From CAISIP01 sp031396205 (GTDB taxonomy: Bacteria > Pseudomonadota > Gammaproteobacteria > Burkholderiales > Burkholderiaceae_C): a DNA stretch of 64,000 bases. The position numbers and the translations under genes were made by a program. Below, piece after piece: positions 1 through 7,497 of the stretch (position 1 is its first letter; every line of letters begins with the position of its first letter). The notes beneath the pieces are model-generated. The model was not told the origin of the DNA and did not search any database. It saw only the letters and a program-made list of their open reading frames with translations. Location of the stretch: NCBI GenBank assembly GCA_031396205.1, contig JANNKH010000117.1:1-64000 (forward strand), in the 5' to 3' direction.

Positions 1-136
1 ATGCCGTACGCATCCTGGCTCGCGCCTGGTTGCGTGTCATCTGGCGCGCTTGGACTGACCGAAAAACCTACGACCCTGCCTTGCACCTGGGCTCGCTCAA
101 AACAATTTCTTCGACAGGGGGTTGACACAGGATGTC

Positions 137-1765
137 TCATGGGCCGATGTCGGGCAGCGCCGAACTCGCGTCGCGCGTGTCGCGCCACAAGGCGAACTCC
201 GTCGGGAATGCCGCGCGGTAGCGCGCCATATAGTAGGCCGCCTCTTCGCGACGGCCCAATACCACAGCGCTTTCGATCAGTTTTTCCACTACCCGCGCTT
301 CCGGAGAGAAGTGCAGCAATTGACTGGCGGTGGTGAATACGCTCTCGGCGTTTCCTGGGTTGACCGTGGTCAACGTCAAGGCTGCAAACCGCGCCTGGTT
401 GCGAAACAACCTGGAGCCCTGGATCTTTTCCAGCGTATCGTCCCGGTAGGCCGCTGAGCGTTGCGCCGCCGGCCGGTAGATCTGGCTGACGCGGTGGTAG
501 TCCCAGGCGGCATAGACGACACCCGACAACAACATGCCTGCCAGCGCGGCTGTGGCGAGCCCACCGGCCACCGATGGCGCGGCCGGGGCCTGTTCGGGAC
601 TTGCGTGCTCCGCTGGCGACAGCAATGGCACGCATCTCGGCTTGCGGCACAGGATCCCCACTGCAAGCAAGGTCGCAATCTGAAACGGCCCGTACCACAA
701 CGGGTATTCCAGCATGCTGTGCAGACCGATCAGCGCCAGCATCGCCCATGCCAGTTGCCGGATGGCGCTGGTTTCGCGCCACGGCCTGGCACGTAGCACC
801 AGCCACAGCAACACTCCACTGGCGCTTGCGGCAAGCGGAATCCCCAGCTCCACCGCCAGGTGCAACGGCAAGTTATGTGCGTTATCCAGGATCTCGCAGA
901 ACCGCGCCCCCGGATAGGGGGTAACGAAATGCGCGTAGTCCAGCTCGCCCCAGCCCCAGCCGGTCCACGGCTCCAGCGCGATCAGGTGCAACACGTTGGA
1001 CCACAGCAGCAGCCGGCTGGTGCACGGGGCCGTGGCCGGTCCGAAACGCGAGGCGATGCCGTTGGCAAACGGATCCAGACCCACCAGCCAGGGCAGCAGG
1101 AACGAAGCCAGGACATAGGCCGGCAGCGCCATGAGGAGGACCCGCCAGGCCGTCGCGGGAACATGCGCTCGCCACACCCATGCCAGCACCAGCAGTAGCG
1201 GCAATTGCAGCAGCCCGGTCCGCGAACTGGTGGCGGCATTGCCGATCGCCAGCAACACGGCGGCGCCAAGGATCAAACCGGGCAAGGGCTTGCGAAAACC
1301 AGATCCCGGTGCCTCCGGCATGCGAATTACGCCTTTACCCGGATCGGACCAGACTCCCCAGGCCAGGGCGGCCAGCCCGAGGTTGGTCAGGGTTGCAAAC
1401 TGGTTGCGCTGGCGCAGATTCGCAAACGCCTCGCCAATCGCGGTCACGTTGACCAACGGCCTGAGCGCAGGGCTGAGCCCAAAATACTGCAGCAATCCGA
1501 TCACGCTGCTGACCAGTGCGGCGATCAGCCAGGCCAGTGTCGCCGCCCTACCGATATCGGCCGCGCTGGTTGCACCCATGGCCAGCAACAGGGCGAAACC
1601 GGCGCATGACACGAGCCAGGGCAAAGTCGCCGGTGAAGGCCCGCCAGCGAACGGCCACAACCAGGGCACGACCAAGGACGTGACAGCAGCCGCCATCAGC
1701 AGAAACGCGGAGCCGCGCGATGACCGGGGTGCGATCAATTCGGCGTTGGCGGTTGTGCTGGCCAC
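137..1765 (-). CDS. PglL/TfpO-like pilin O-oligosaccharyltransferase (second copy)
   Basis: Polytopic inner-membrane protein of about 542 residues with many hydrophobic segments and a Wzy/WaaL-type core. A large periplasmic-loop motif reads WTGWGWGELDYAHFV, followed by a hydrophilic C-terminal domain like that of Wzy_C proteins. Enzymes of this family move a lipid-linked glycan onto a type IV pilin in the periplasm. The GTG at 1765 is preferred because it overlaps the end of the upstream ligase by only 31 nt; the longer reading to 1855 adds an Arg-rich, shadow-like N terminus. It lacks the clear N-terminal PglL_A motif of its neighbour, so it could also be an O-antigen or exopolysaccharide ligase. 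The family is clear; the acceptor is inferred from the pilin gene upstream. Confidence 0.75.
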   Translation of the reverse strand: MASTTANAELIAPRSSRGSAFLLMAAAVTSLVVPWLWPFAGGPSPATLPWLVSCAGFALLLAMGATSAADIGRAATLAWLIAALVSSVIGLLQYFGLSPALRPLVNVTAIGEAFANLRQRNQFATLTNLGLAALAWGVWSDPGKGVIRMPEAPGSGFRKPLPGLILGAAVLLAIGNAATSSRTGLLQLPLLLVLAWVWRAHVPATAWRVLLMALPAYVLASFLLPWLVGLDPFANGIASRFGPATAPCTSRLLLWSNVLHLIALEPWTGWGWGELDYAHFVTPYPGARFCEILDNAHNLPLHLAVELGIPLAASASGVLLWLVLRARPWRETSAIRQLAWAMLALIGLHSMLEYPLWYGPFQIATLLAVGILCRKPRCVPLLSPAEHASPEQAPAAPSVAGGLATAALAGMLLSGVVYAAWDYHRVSQIYRPAAQRSAAYRDDTLEKIQGSRLFRNQARFAALTLTTVNPGNAESVFTTASQLLHFSPEARVVEKLIESAVVLGRREEAAYYMARYRAAFPTEFALWRDTRDASSALPDIGP

Positions 1766-3483
1766 GGTACCGCCGCCAGATGCTGTTCGTCGACGGAAAG
1801 CGCGCGCCAATGCGTCTGGACCGCGGCGCATTGGGCGACACTGGACATGTTGCACATGATGGATAACCAGCGCGCCGCCTGCTCAGGTTGCCCGTTGATC
1901 GCATGAGCAATCGCGGTGAGCTGGAAGAAGCCCGGGTACGGGTACAGGCCGGTCATATCCTGCGCCCACGCAATATCCGATGCTGCCAACGGCCCACCAC
2001 CATCGCCGAGCGCGACCATCCGGAAGAAATCGCGCCACTGGGTCAGCAGCAACAACTCGGGCGGCTGGGTCGCCGGGGTCTTGATGCCGGCCCATTGAAA
2101 GCGCAGGTTCTGGTACGCCGGCTCCACCCGGGCGTAATCGCGCACGATCAGCCCCAGCAGCGCCGATGCCAATGCAATGGCGGCTGCGCTGACCCAGCGT
2201 GGCGCGCGCCAGAGGGGACGGATCGCCAGCCGCACTTCCAGCGCGCCCATCAGCATGCCCACCGGCAGCAGGAAATACGCATGGTGCAACGGCAGTTCGA
2301 GCATCGCATGGTTGCCGACGACCAGCAGCGCCATCACCAGCGTCGCGTCTTCGGCGCTGCGAACCCGCACGGCCCGGGATACAAACCAGTAGACCAGGAA
2401 TGCGGACGCGGCGATACCGATTGGCCAACCGCACCAGATCACCAGGTCGAGAAACAGATTGTGGGCATGGGAAGAATACATGTGCAAGGGCGGGTGCGCC
2501 AGTGCCGCCGCGACGTTGGCCATCCCAGTTTGGCCCCATCCGTATCCCCACCAAGGACGCTGCATCGCCGCATCCAGGAACAAGGCCCAGATGGCCGGAC
2601 GGGACTCGGTTCCGGCGCGCACGATATCGGCTATGTCGTAGCGCGTTCCGACCAGCAGGATTTGCGACAAGAGGTCGATTGAAAATGTGGCGCCAAAAAA
2701 CACCAGCGTCAGACCCATGACCGCCCAAGGCATGCGCGGGGACGGCCAATAGCGCCGCCAGCACCAGACCGCCGCGTTCAGCATCATCACGGCCACCCAG
2801 GCCGTTCGCGACCCGGTCAATGCCAATCCAAACACAACGAACAACGCTGCCGCGACCGCAACGGCGGGACGAATACGTTCTCGCAGGATGCCCCACAACA
2901 GGCCCATCAAGCCCCAGAGCAGCAGCGTGCCCAGTTGGTTGGGCTGGCCCAGGTTCGCATACGGCCGGGCGCTTGAACCACCCATGGACCAGATATCGAG
3001 CCGGTCCAGTTGCAGCCACTGGTGTAGTTGCAGGCCAACAGAGAACAGGGCCGCCAGCCCAACCGCCAGCAATACGCCGTCGACCGCCTGTCCCCGGCGG
3101 ACCGACTCCCAGCGGGCACCGGTTTGCCAAGCGATCAGCAGGCCCAGCAGATACGCACCGTTGACCCACGCCGTTCCGGCATGCACGATGAGGCCGGTCG
3201 CATACTGAAATCCGGGAACCGTGGCGATCGCCAACAGCAACCATTGTGCGGAGCTCCATGGTGTTCGCGCGTTCGAACATGCCGCAAGCCATACCGCCGG
3301 CACCAGCAGCGCACCTGCCGCCCAGGCATCCAGATGAAAGGTGCTCCAGGGCGGGTAGTGGTTCGGCAGCAGCCACGCCGGTGCCAGCATGGCGGCCCAC
3401 AGCGACAACCACAGGGCCGACATCGGGGTTGCCGGGGGGACCGCCGCTTTCAGTTGATCGATACCCATCAGCTTGCCGAACAC
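1735..3483 (-). CDS. PglL/TfpO-like pilin glycosylation ligase (first copy)
   Basis: Integral membrane protein of 582 residues with about 12 hydrophobic segments. Near residue 40 the motif PNHYPPWSTFHLD matches the PglL_A signature of pilin glycosylation ligases. The central Wzy_C-type loop contains PWWGYGWGQTGMANV, the counterpart of the catalytic periplasmic loop of WaaL/PglL. A C-terminal cytoplasmic or periplasmic domain follows the last membrane segment. The start is uncertain: GTG at 3483 gives the longest form, and ATG codons lie at 3468 and 3423. The gene follows the pilin gene, separated by a strong hairpin, and overlaps the second ligase gene by 31 nt. In Burkholderiales such ligases commonly sit next to pilA, which supports glycosylation of the neighbouring pilin. 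Confidence 0.8.
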   Translation of the reverse strand: MFGKLMGIDQLKAAVPPATPMSALWLSLWAAMLAPAWLLPNHYPPWSTFHLDAWAAGALLVPAVWLAACSNARTPWSSAQWLLLAIATVPGFQYATGLIVHAGTAWVNGAYLLGLLIAWQTGARWESVRRGQAVDGVLLAVGLAALFSVGLQLHQWLQLDRLDIWSMGGSSARPYANLGQPNQLGTLLLWGLMGLLWGILRERIRPAVAVAAALFVVFGLALTGSRTAWVAVMMLNAAVWCWRRYWPSPRMPWAVMGLTLVFFGATFSIDLLSQILLVGTRYDIADIVRAGTESRPAIWALFLDAAMQRPWWGYGWGQTGMANVAAALAHPPLHMYSSHAHNLFLDLVIWCGWPIGIAASAFLVYWFVSRAVRVRSAEDATLVMALLVVGNHAMLELPLHHAYFLLPVGMLMGALEVRLAIRPLWRAPRWVSAAAIALASALLGLIVRDYARVEPAYQNLRFQWAGIKTPATQPPELLLLTQWRDFFRMVALGDGGGPLAASDIAWAQDMTGLYPYPGFFQLTAIAHAINGQPEQAARWLSIMCNMSSVAQCAAVQTHWRALSVDEQHLAAVPWPAQPPTPN

Positions 3484-3509
3484 CCGGCCCCCGTTTCGGA
3501 ATCAGCAAC

Positions 3510-3536
3510 GAGAAAGGCCCCGCTGGGGCCTTTCTC
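3510..3536 (-). terminator. Hairpin terminator or attenuator downstream of the pilin gene
   Basis: Perfect 12-bp inverted repeat (GAGAAAGGCCCC and its complement) with a 3-nt loop, between the pilin stop codon and the first ligase gene. The T-rich half of the stem gives only a weak U-tract. It probably ends most of the abundant pilin message and lets a fraction read into the ligase genes. Confidence 0.75.
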
Positions 3537-3575
3537 CGGCCGGCAATCGCCAGCCATGGTCACGTTCGAATCCGA

Positions 3576-4025
3576 TTATTTGCAGCTTGCCGGCAAATAG
3601 GCTGGATTCATCACTTGAGTAACGCTACCCGCTTGCGGTGCCGCAGTGCACGTCCAGAGGACTTGACCATTGCCCTGCAGCACTCCGGCGAACTGTACCC
3701 CGGCCCCGTTGATCTTGGTATCACCCTGACCAATCGCGGTAATCACACCATTACTTGCGTCTGTACCCGCATATCCAACCGACGCAACATACTTGGAGGC
3801 TTGCGTCGTAACGGCCAGACTGGCATTGTTCATGGCAACGCCGGACTGGGCAGCCTCCGCAATTGCGACCTTGCCAGAGGATGCGGCGAGCACCAGCTCG
3901 GAAACCTTGGCCCGAACCGTGTAGTCCTGGTACGCGGGCAGCGCTACCGCTGCCAAAATACCGATGATCGCAACAACGATCATCAACTCGATCAGGGTGA
4001 AACCCTTTTGCATGGAACGCTTCAT
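3576..4025 (-). CDS. pilA: Type IV major pilin (PilA)
   Basis: Type IVa pilin precursor of 149 residues. It has a short basic leader MKRSMQKG, prepilin peptidase cleavage between Gly and Phe, then the hydrophobic helix FTLIELMIVVAIIGILAAVA with Glu at mature position 5. The C terminus holds a cysteine pair (WTC and ASCK) that would form the D-region disulfide. The ATG at 4025 follows AAGGAG at good spacing; the longer reading to 4055 adds residues before the leader and is rejected. A sigma54-type promoter lies upstream and a hairpin downstream, and two glycosylation ligases follow. The family is certain; the role as major pilin is inferred from size and context. Confidence 0.93.
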   Translation of the reverse strand: MKRSMQKGFTLIELMIVVAIIGILAAVALPAYQDYTVRAKVSELVLAASSGKVAIAEAAQSGVAMNNASLAVTTQASKYVASVGYAGTDASNGVITAIGQGDTKINGAGVQFAGVLQGNGQVLWTCTAAPQAGSVTQVMNPAYLPASCK

Positions 4026-4085
4026 ATCGAAAACTCCTTGGATTGATAAAACCAACGTGACGGTAACCCTAGCCCATCACTATCA

Positions 4086-4100
4086 GCAGGATCTGTGCCA
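4086..4100 (-). promoter_or_regulatory. Putative sigma54 promoter of pilA
   Basis: Read on the minus strand, TGGCACAGATCCTGC matches the -24/-12 consensus TGGCACG-N4-TTGC with GG and GC at the right spacing. It lies about 60 nt before the pilA start. pilA of several proteobacteria is known to be transcribed by RpoN with the activator PilR, so the placement fits. Confidence 0.7.
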
Positions 4101-4173
4101 GGAGTCACCGTCCCGCCCAACATGTCTATTGGAGCGATACTTGGCAAGAAATGTCGCCGAAAAGATGATAATT

Positions 4174-4221
4174 TGACATTGTTAGCGATGTCATGACATT
4201 AATGTCATGACATTAATGTCA
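4174..4221. promoter_or_regulatory. TGTCATGACA repeat array upstream of pilA (possible activator-binding site)
   Basis: The 14-bp unit TGTCATGACATTAA occurs at 4189 and 4203, with a further half site at 4217-4221 and a TGACA half site at 4174. Each TGTCATGACA is a perfect palindrome. The array lies about 75-135 nt upstream of the -24 element and overlaps the stop codon of the ATPase gene. This is where enhancer sites for a sigma54 activator would be expected. PilR of Pseudomonas is reported to bind TGTC-containing sites; the link to PilR here is inference. Confidence 0.55.
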
Positions 4222-6639
4222 CTTGATGCAGACCGACCTGACCATTTTGATGTCGGTAAGGCCCATCATGATCTTCTCCATGCCGTCCATCTTGAGGGTG
4301 CGCATGCCGCCTTCGACCGCCTGGGCAAACAGCTCTGCCACCCGAGCGCGCTCCTGGATGAGCTTTTTCACGCCGTCGTCGGCCACCAGCAATTCATGCA
4401 GGCCGATCCGGCCCTTGTAGCCGGTGCCGCCACATTTTTCGCAGCCGACGGCGCGGTACAACCTGAGCTGTCCGCCATTGCCATAAGTCTCGACCCAGCC
4501 GTTTACCAACTTTTGCATCTCGCCAGCATGATCGGTCTGCCAGGCCTTGGAGTGGCGCAACTCCTCTGCGTATTCGATTGCGAACAGCCGCAGCTCGTCG
4601 GCATCGGGCACATAGGCCTCTTTGCAGTCACACAACTTTTTGGCCAGTCGTTGCGCCAATATTCCGAGCAGCGCATCGGCAAAGTTGAACGGGTCCATGC
4701 CCATGTCCATCAGCCGGGTGATGGATTCAGGCGCCGAGTTGGTATGCAGGGTCGAAAAAACCAGGTGGCCGGTCAGTGACGCTTCGACACCCATCGACAC
4801 GGTTTCCTTGTCGCGCGACTCGCCCACCATGATGATGTCCGGGTCGGCGCGCAGGAAGGCCCGCATGATCAACGCAAAGTCGATACCCGCCTTCTTGTTG
4901 ATCTGTACCTGCCGCAAACCCTTTTGGGTGATCTCGACCGGGTCCTCGGCGGTCCATATCTTGGTGTCAGGCGTGTTCAGGAATTTCAGGATCGAATGCA
5001 GCGTGGTGGTCTTGCCGGAACCGGTCGGGCCGCAGACATAGAACAACCCGTAAGGCTTGGTGACAGTCTTCTCCAGCCGCGCCTTGTTGTGTGGAGTGAG
5101 GCCGAGTTTCTCCAGTGGAATGGGCTCGCCGGCAGCCAGGATCCGCATGACCACGTCTTCCACCCCTCCGGTGGACGGAATGGTGGCGACCCGCAACTCG
5201 ATATCGAGCGGGCCGTACTTCTTGAACTTGATCTTGCCATCCTGCGGCTTGCGACGCTCGGAGATGTCCAGGTCGCACATGATCTTGAGGCGAGTGACCA
5301 TCGCCTGGCGGAAATGCGCCGGCACCTCGATATAGGGCTGGAGCGTGCCATCGATGCGAAACCGGATACCGGTCTTGAGCTTGCCCGGCATCGGCTCGAT
5401 ATGGATGTCCGACACTTTTTGATGGTAGGCGTCGATGATCACCTTGTTGACAAACTTGACCAGTTCGTTGTCGGCAGCAGCCGACTCCAGCGAGTCGTCA
5501 TTGCTGCCATCGTCGATCGGGCCACCGTCCATGTCGGCCAGCAACTGGTCGATCGAGCCACCTTCATTGCCGGCGCCATACAGCTGCGCCAGCGTTTCCT
5601 GGAATTCGGTCAGCGTGGTCACGCGGTAGGCAAACTTGCTGATGCGGGGGAAAACCTGCGGCACGACGCGCGCGCCCCGCACCGCCTCCGGGTCCACGCA
5701 CATGATGACCAGTCCGTCGGGCGACTCCTCAAGGGGAATCCAGCCCTGTTCCTCGATGAACTCGCGCTTGAGTGGGCCATGCAGCGCCTCGGAGCGAATC
5801 CGACTCGCGTTGAACGGCTCGTAGGGAACACCGAAAAAGCGCGAAAGCGACGGCCCGATTTGCGCCGGCTTGACCTTGAACTTGGCGATCAGCACATGCT
5901 CGACGGCCTTGCCGGCGCTGCGCGCATCCAGCAGGCATTGCTCGAGTTCCGCCGACGAGACCACGCCATCGGCGACCAGGCCATCGAATTTTGTCGCTTT
6001 TTGGCGGGCCGCATCGCTGGCCTTTTGCATGCGCTGGCGAATAGCCGTGGCAAGCGTCTTGCACAACTGGGCGACGCCTTCGACCTCGAGCGCGCCAAAG
6101 GTCTGGTCGCTGTTGTTGTTGATGATCTGCAAGACGCCGTGCAGCACGTCGCCATTGAGGATGGGCGCGACCAGCATCTGGCGGGTCCGGTAACCCGAGC
6201 GCTTGTCGACCTCTTTAAGGAAGGTCAGCGCGGGATGGATCTGCTTGAGGGCTTCGTCATCGTAGACATCCGCCAAGTTGAGTTGCTGCTGGCTAAAAGC
6301 CACATACCCGGCCAGGCTCTGAGGCGAAATAGGCAATTTAAGGTCACGGCTGCTATTGAGGCCGGTCTTGACCTTGGACACGATCGCGGTCCGGTCTTCG
6401 TTGACGGCATACAGGGTCAGGCGATCCGCGTTGAGCAGCTTGCAGATGTCCTGGCTGGTGTCCAGCATGATCTGGTCCAGGTTTTCGGTATCGTGGATCC
6501 GCGCAGTCACATGGTGCAGCTGCTTGTAAAACAAGGCCTCGAAAGTGATGCCGCGCTTATCCGGTGGCAATTTTTGACTTTCGAAAAAAGCCTGCTCCGA
6601 CGAACGCTCTCCCAGCGCGGGTTTCAGTACGGCACTCAT
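4219..6639 (-). CDS. GAF-domain PilB/GspE-family assembly ATPase
   Basis: Type II secretion/type IV pilus traffic ATPase of about 806 residues, longer than usual PilB (about 570). Residues about 40-190 form a GAF domain, followed by a GspE/MshE-like N-terminal region, then the ATPase core with Walker A GPTGSGKTTT (Lys near 543), an Asp box, a Walker B region and a late tetracysteine zinc site (CDC and CEKCGGTGYKGR). It should act at the inner membrane, driving pilin or pseudopilin assembly. ATG 6639 follows GGAG and removes an Arg-rich leader present in the longer reading to 6741. It lies between a cyclic-nucleotide phosphodiesterase gene and pilA. The GAF domain could sense a ligand, perhaps a cyclic nucleotide; that is inference. 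Confidence 0.88.
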   Translation of the reverse strand: MSAVLKPALGERSSEQAFFESQKLPPDKRGITFEALFYKQLHHVTARIHDTENLDQIMLDTSQDICKLLNADRLTLYAVNEDRTAIVSKVKTGLNSSRDLKLPISPQSLAGYVAFSQQQLNLADVYDDEALKQIHPALTFLKEVDKRSGYRTRQMLVAPILNGDVLHGVLQIINNNSDQTFGALEVEGVAQLCKTLATAIRQRMQKASDAARQKATKFDGLVADGVVSSAELEQCLLDARSAGKAVEHVLIAKFKVKPAQIGPSLSRFFGVPYEPFNASRIRSEALHGPLKREFIEEQGWIPLEESPDGLVIMCVDPEAVRGARVVPQVFPRISKFAYRVTTLTEFQETLAQLYGAGNEGGSIDQLLADMDGGPIDDGSNDDSLESAAADNELVKFVNKVIIDAYHQKVSDIHIEPMPGKLKTGIRFRIDGTLQPYIEVPAHFRQAMVTRLKIMCDLDISERRKPQDGKIKFKKYGPLDIELRVATIPSTGGVEDVVMRILAAGEPIPLEKLGLTPHNKARLEKTVTKPYGLFYVCGPTGSGKTTTLHSILKFLNTPDTKIWTAEDPVEITQKGLRQVQINKKAGIDFALIMRAFLRADPDIIMVGESRDKETVSMGVEASLTGHLVFSTLHTNSAPESITRLMDMGMDPFNFADALLGILAQRLAKKLCDCKEAYVPDADELRLFAIEYAEELRHSKAWQTDHAGEMQKLVNGWVETYGNGGQLRLYRAVGCEKCGGTGYKGRIGLHELLVADDGVKKLIQERARVAELFAQAVEGGMRTLKMDGMEKIMMGLTDIKMVRSVCIK

Positions 6640-6697
6640 CGACCCGCTCCGCAACAACGCAACGCGGCGCCGTCTACTGCCAAAACCGACCGCTGGA

Positions 6698-7489
6698 TCA
6701 CAGGTCAAACTCCTGCCCGGCGCGTAGCCAACGGATGTCATGGGTCACGTTAGGTCCCGAAATGGACGTTTCGTCGAATTTCTGGATCTCTGCCATGATG
6801 AGGTCGGTTTCTGCAGGCTTGGTGTGGGTGATGTAGATCGGGTAGCGATGGTCGTTGCGAATGTTGTCCAGTTCATCGGCCAGCACACCGGGCGACAGAT
6901 GCAGACTGATCTTGGCCAGGTCCTTCTCGCGGTTGCTGAACGCAGTTTCAATCACCAGCATGGCAACATTGAGTTGGTTGATACGCTCCCAAAACGCAGG
7001 GTTGCGTTCGGTGTCCCCCGAGAAAACCCAGCAACCGCTGCCATCCGTCACAGCATACCCCACCGCGGGCACCGTGTGAACCGCTGGCAGCACTTCGATT
7101 AGTTTGCGGTTGATCTGCAGTGTCTGGCCGGTCTCGATCTCGTGGAAGGTGATGAAGGGGGCGTCCGGAGTCGGGATCCGGCTGAAATCGGGCCATATCA
7201 CATCATTGAAGATGTGCGTCTTGAGCGCCTTGATGGTTCCAGCCAGGGCATGGATCTTGAGTGGCTGCTGGCGCCGGGCCGCAACGGCATCCACCATCAG
7301 CGGCAGCGCCGCCACATGGTCCAGATGGGAGTGGGTCAGGAATACATGGTCGACGCGACGCATTTCCTCGAGCGTGAGGTCGCCAACGCCCGTACCCGCG
7401 TCGATCAGGATGTCACTGTCGATCAGAAAAGACGTAGTCCGGCAGTCCTTGGCGATGGCGCCGGAACAGCCCAACACACGCACTTTCAT
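6698..7489 (-). CDS. MBL-fold 3',5'-cyclic-nucleotide phosphodiesterase (class II type)
   Basis: Metallo-beta-lactamase-fold protein of 263 residues with the metal-binding motif THSHLDHVAALP, a conserved SGDTERN segment and a late ITHTKP histidine. This pattern fits class II cAMP phosphodiesterases (CpdP/PDE1-like) rather than hydrolases of the glyoxalase or RNase Z groups. It would hydrolyse cAMP in the cytoplasm. The ATG at 7489 is 8 nt past the stop of the adenylate cyclase gene, so the making and breaking enzymes are cotranscribed. The longer start at 7531 would overlap the cyclase gene and is not favoured. No signal peptide is seen. Confidence 0.85.
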   Translation of the reverse strand: MKVRVLGCSGAIAKDCRTTSFLIDSDILIDAGTGVGDLTLEEMRRVDHVFLTHSHLDHVAALPLMVDAVAARRQQPLKIHALAGTIKALKTHIFNDVIWPDFSRIPTPDAPFITFHEIETGQTLQINRKLIEVLPAVHTVPAVGYAVTDGSGCWVFSGDTERNPAFWERINQLNVAMLVIETAFSNREKDLAKISLHLSPGVLADELDNIRNDHRYPIYITHTKPAETDLIMAEIQKFDETSISGPNVTHDIRWLRAGQEFDL

Positions 7490-7497
7490 GGCGGCCC

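Noticed and set aside
1..136. Short open frame at the left edge
   Set aside because: No recognisable protein and no clear signal; too short to judge.
4924..6753. 609-codon open frame on the plus strand opposite the pilus ATPase gene
   Set aside because: Antisense shadow of a GC-rich gene: low-complexity composition, no domain, and the minus frame has complete ATPase motifs.
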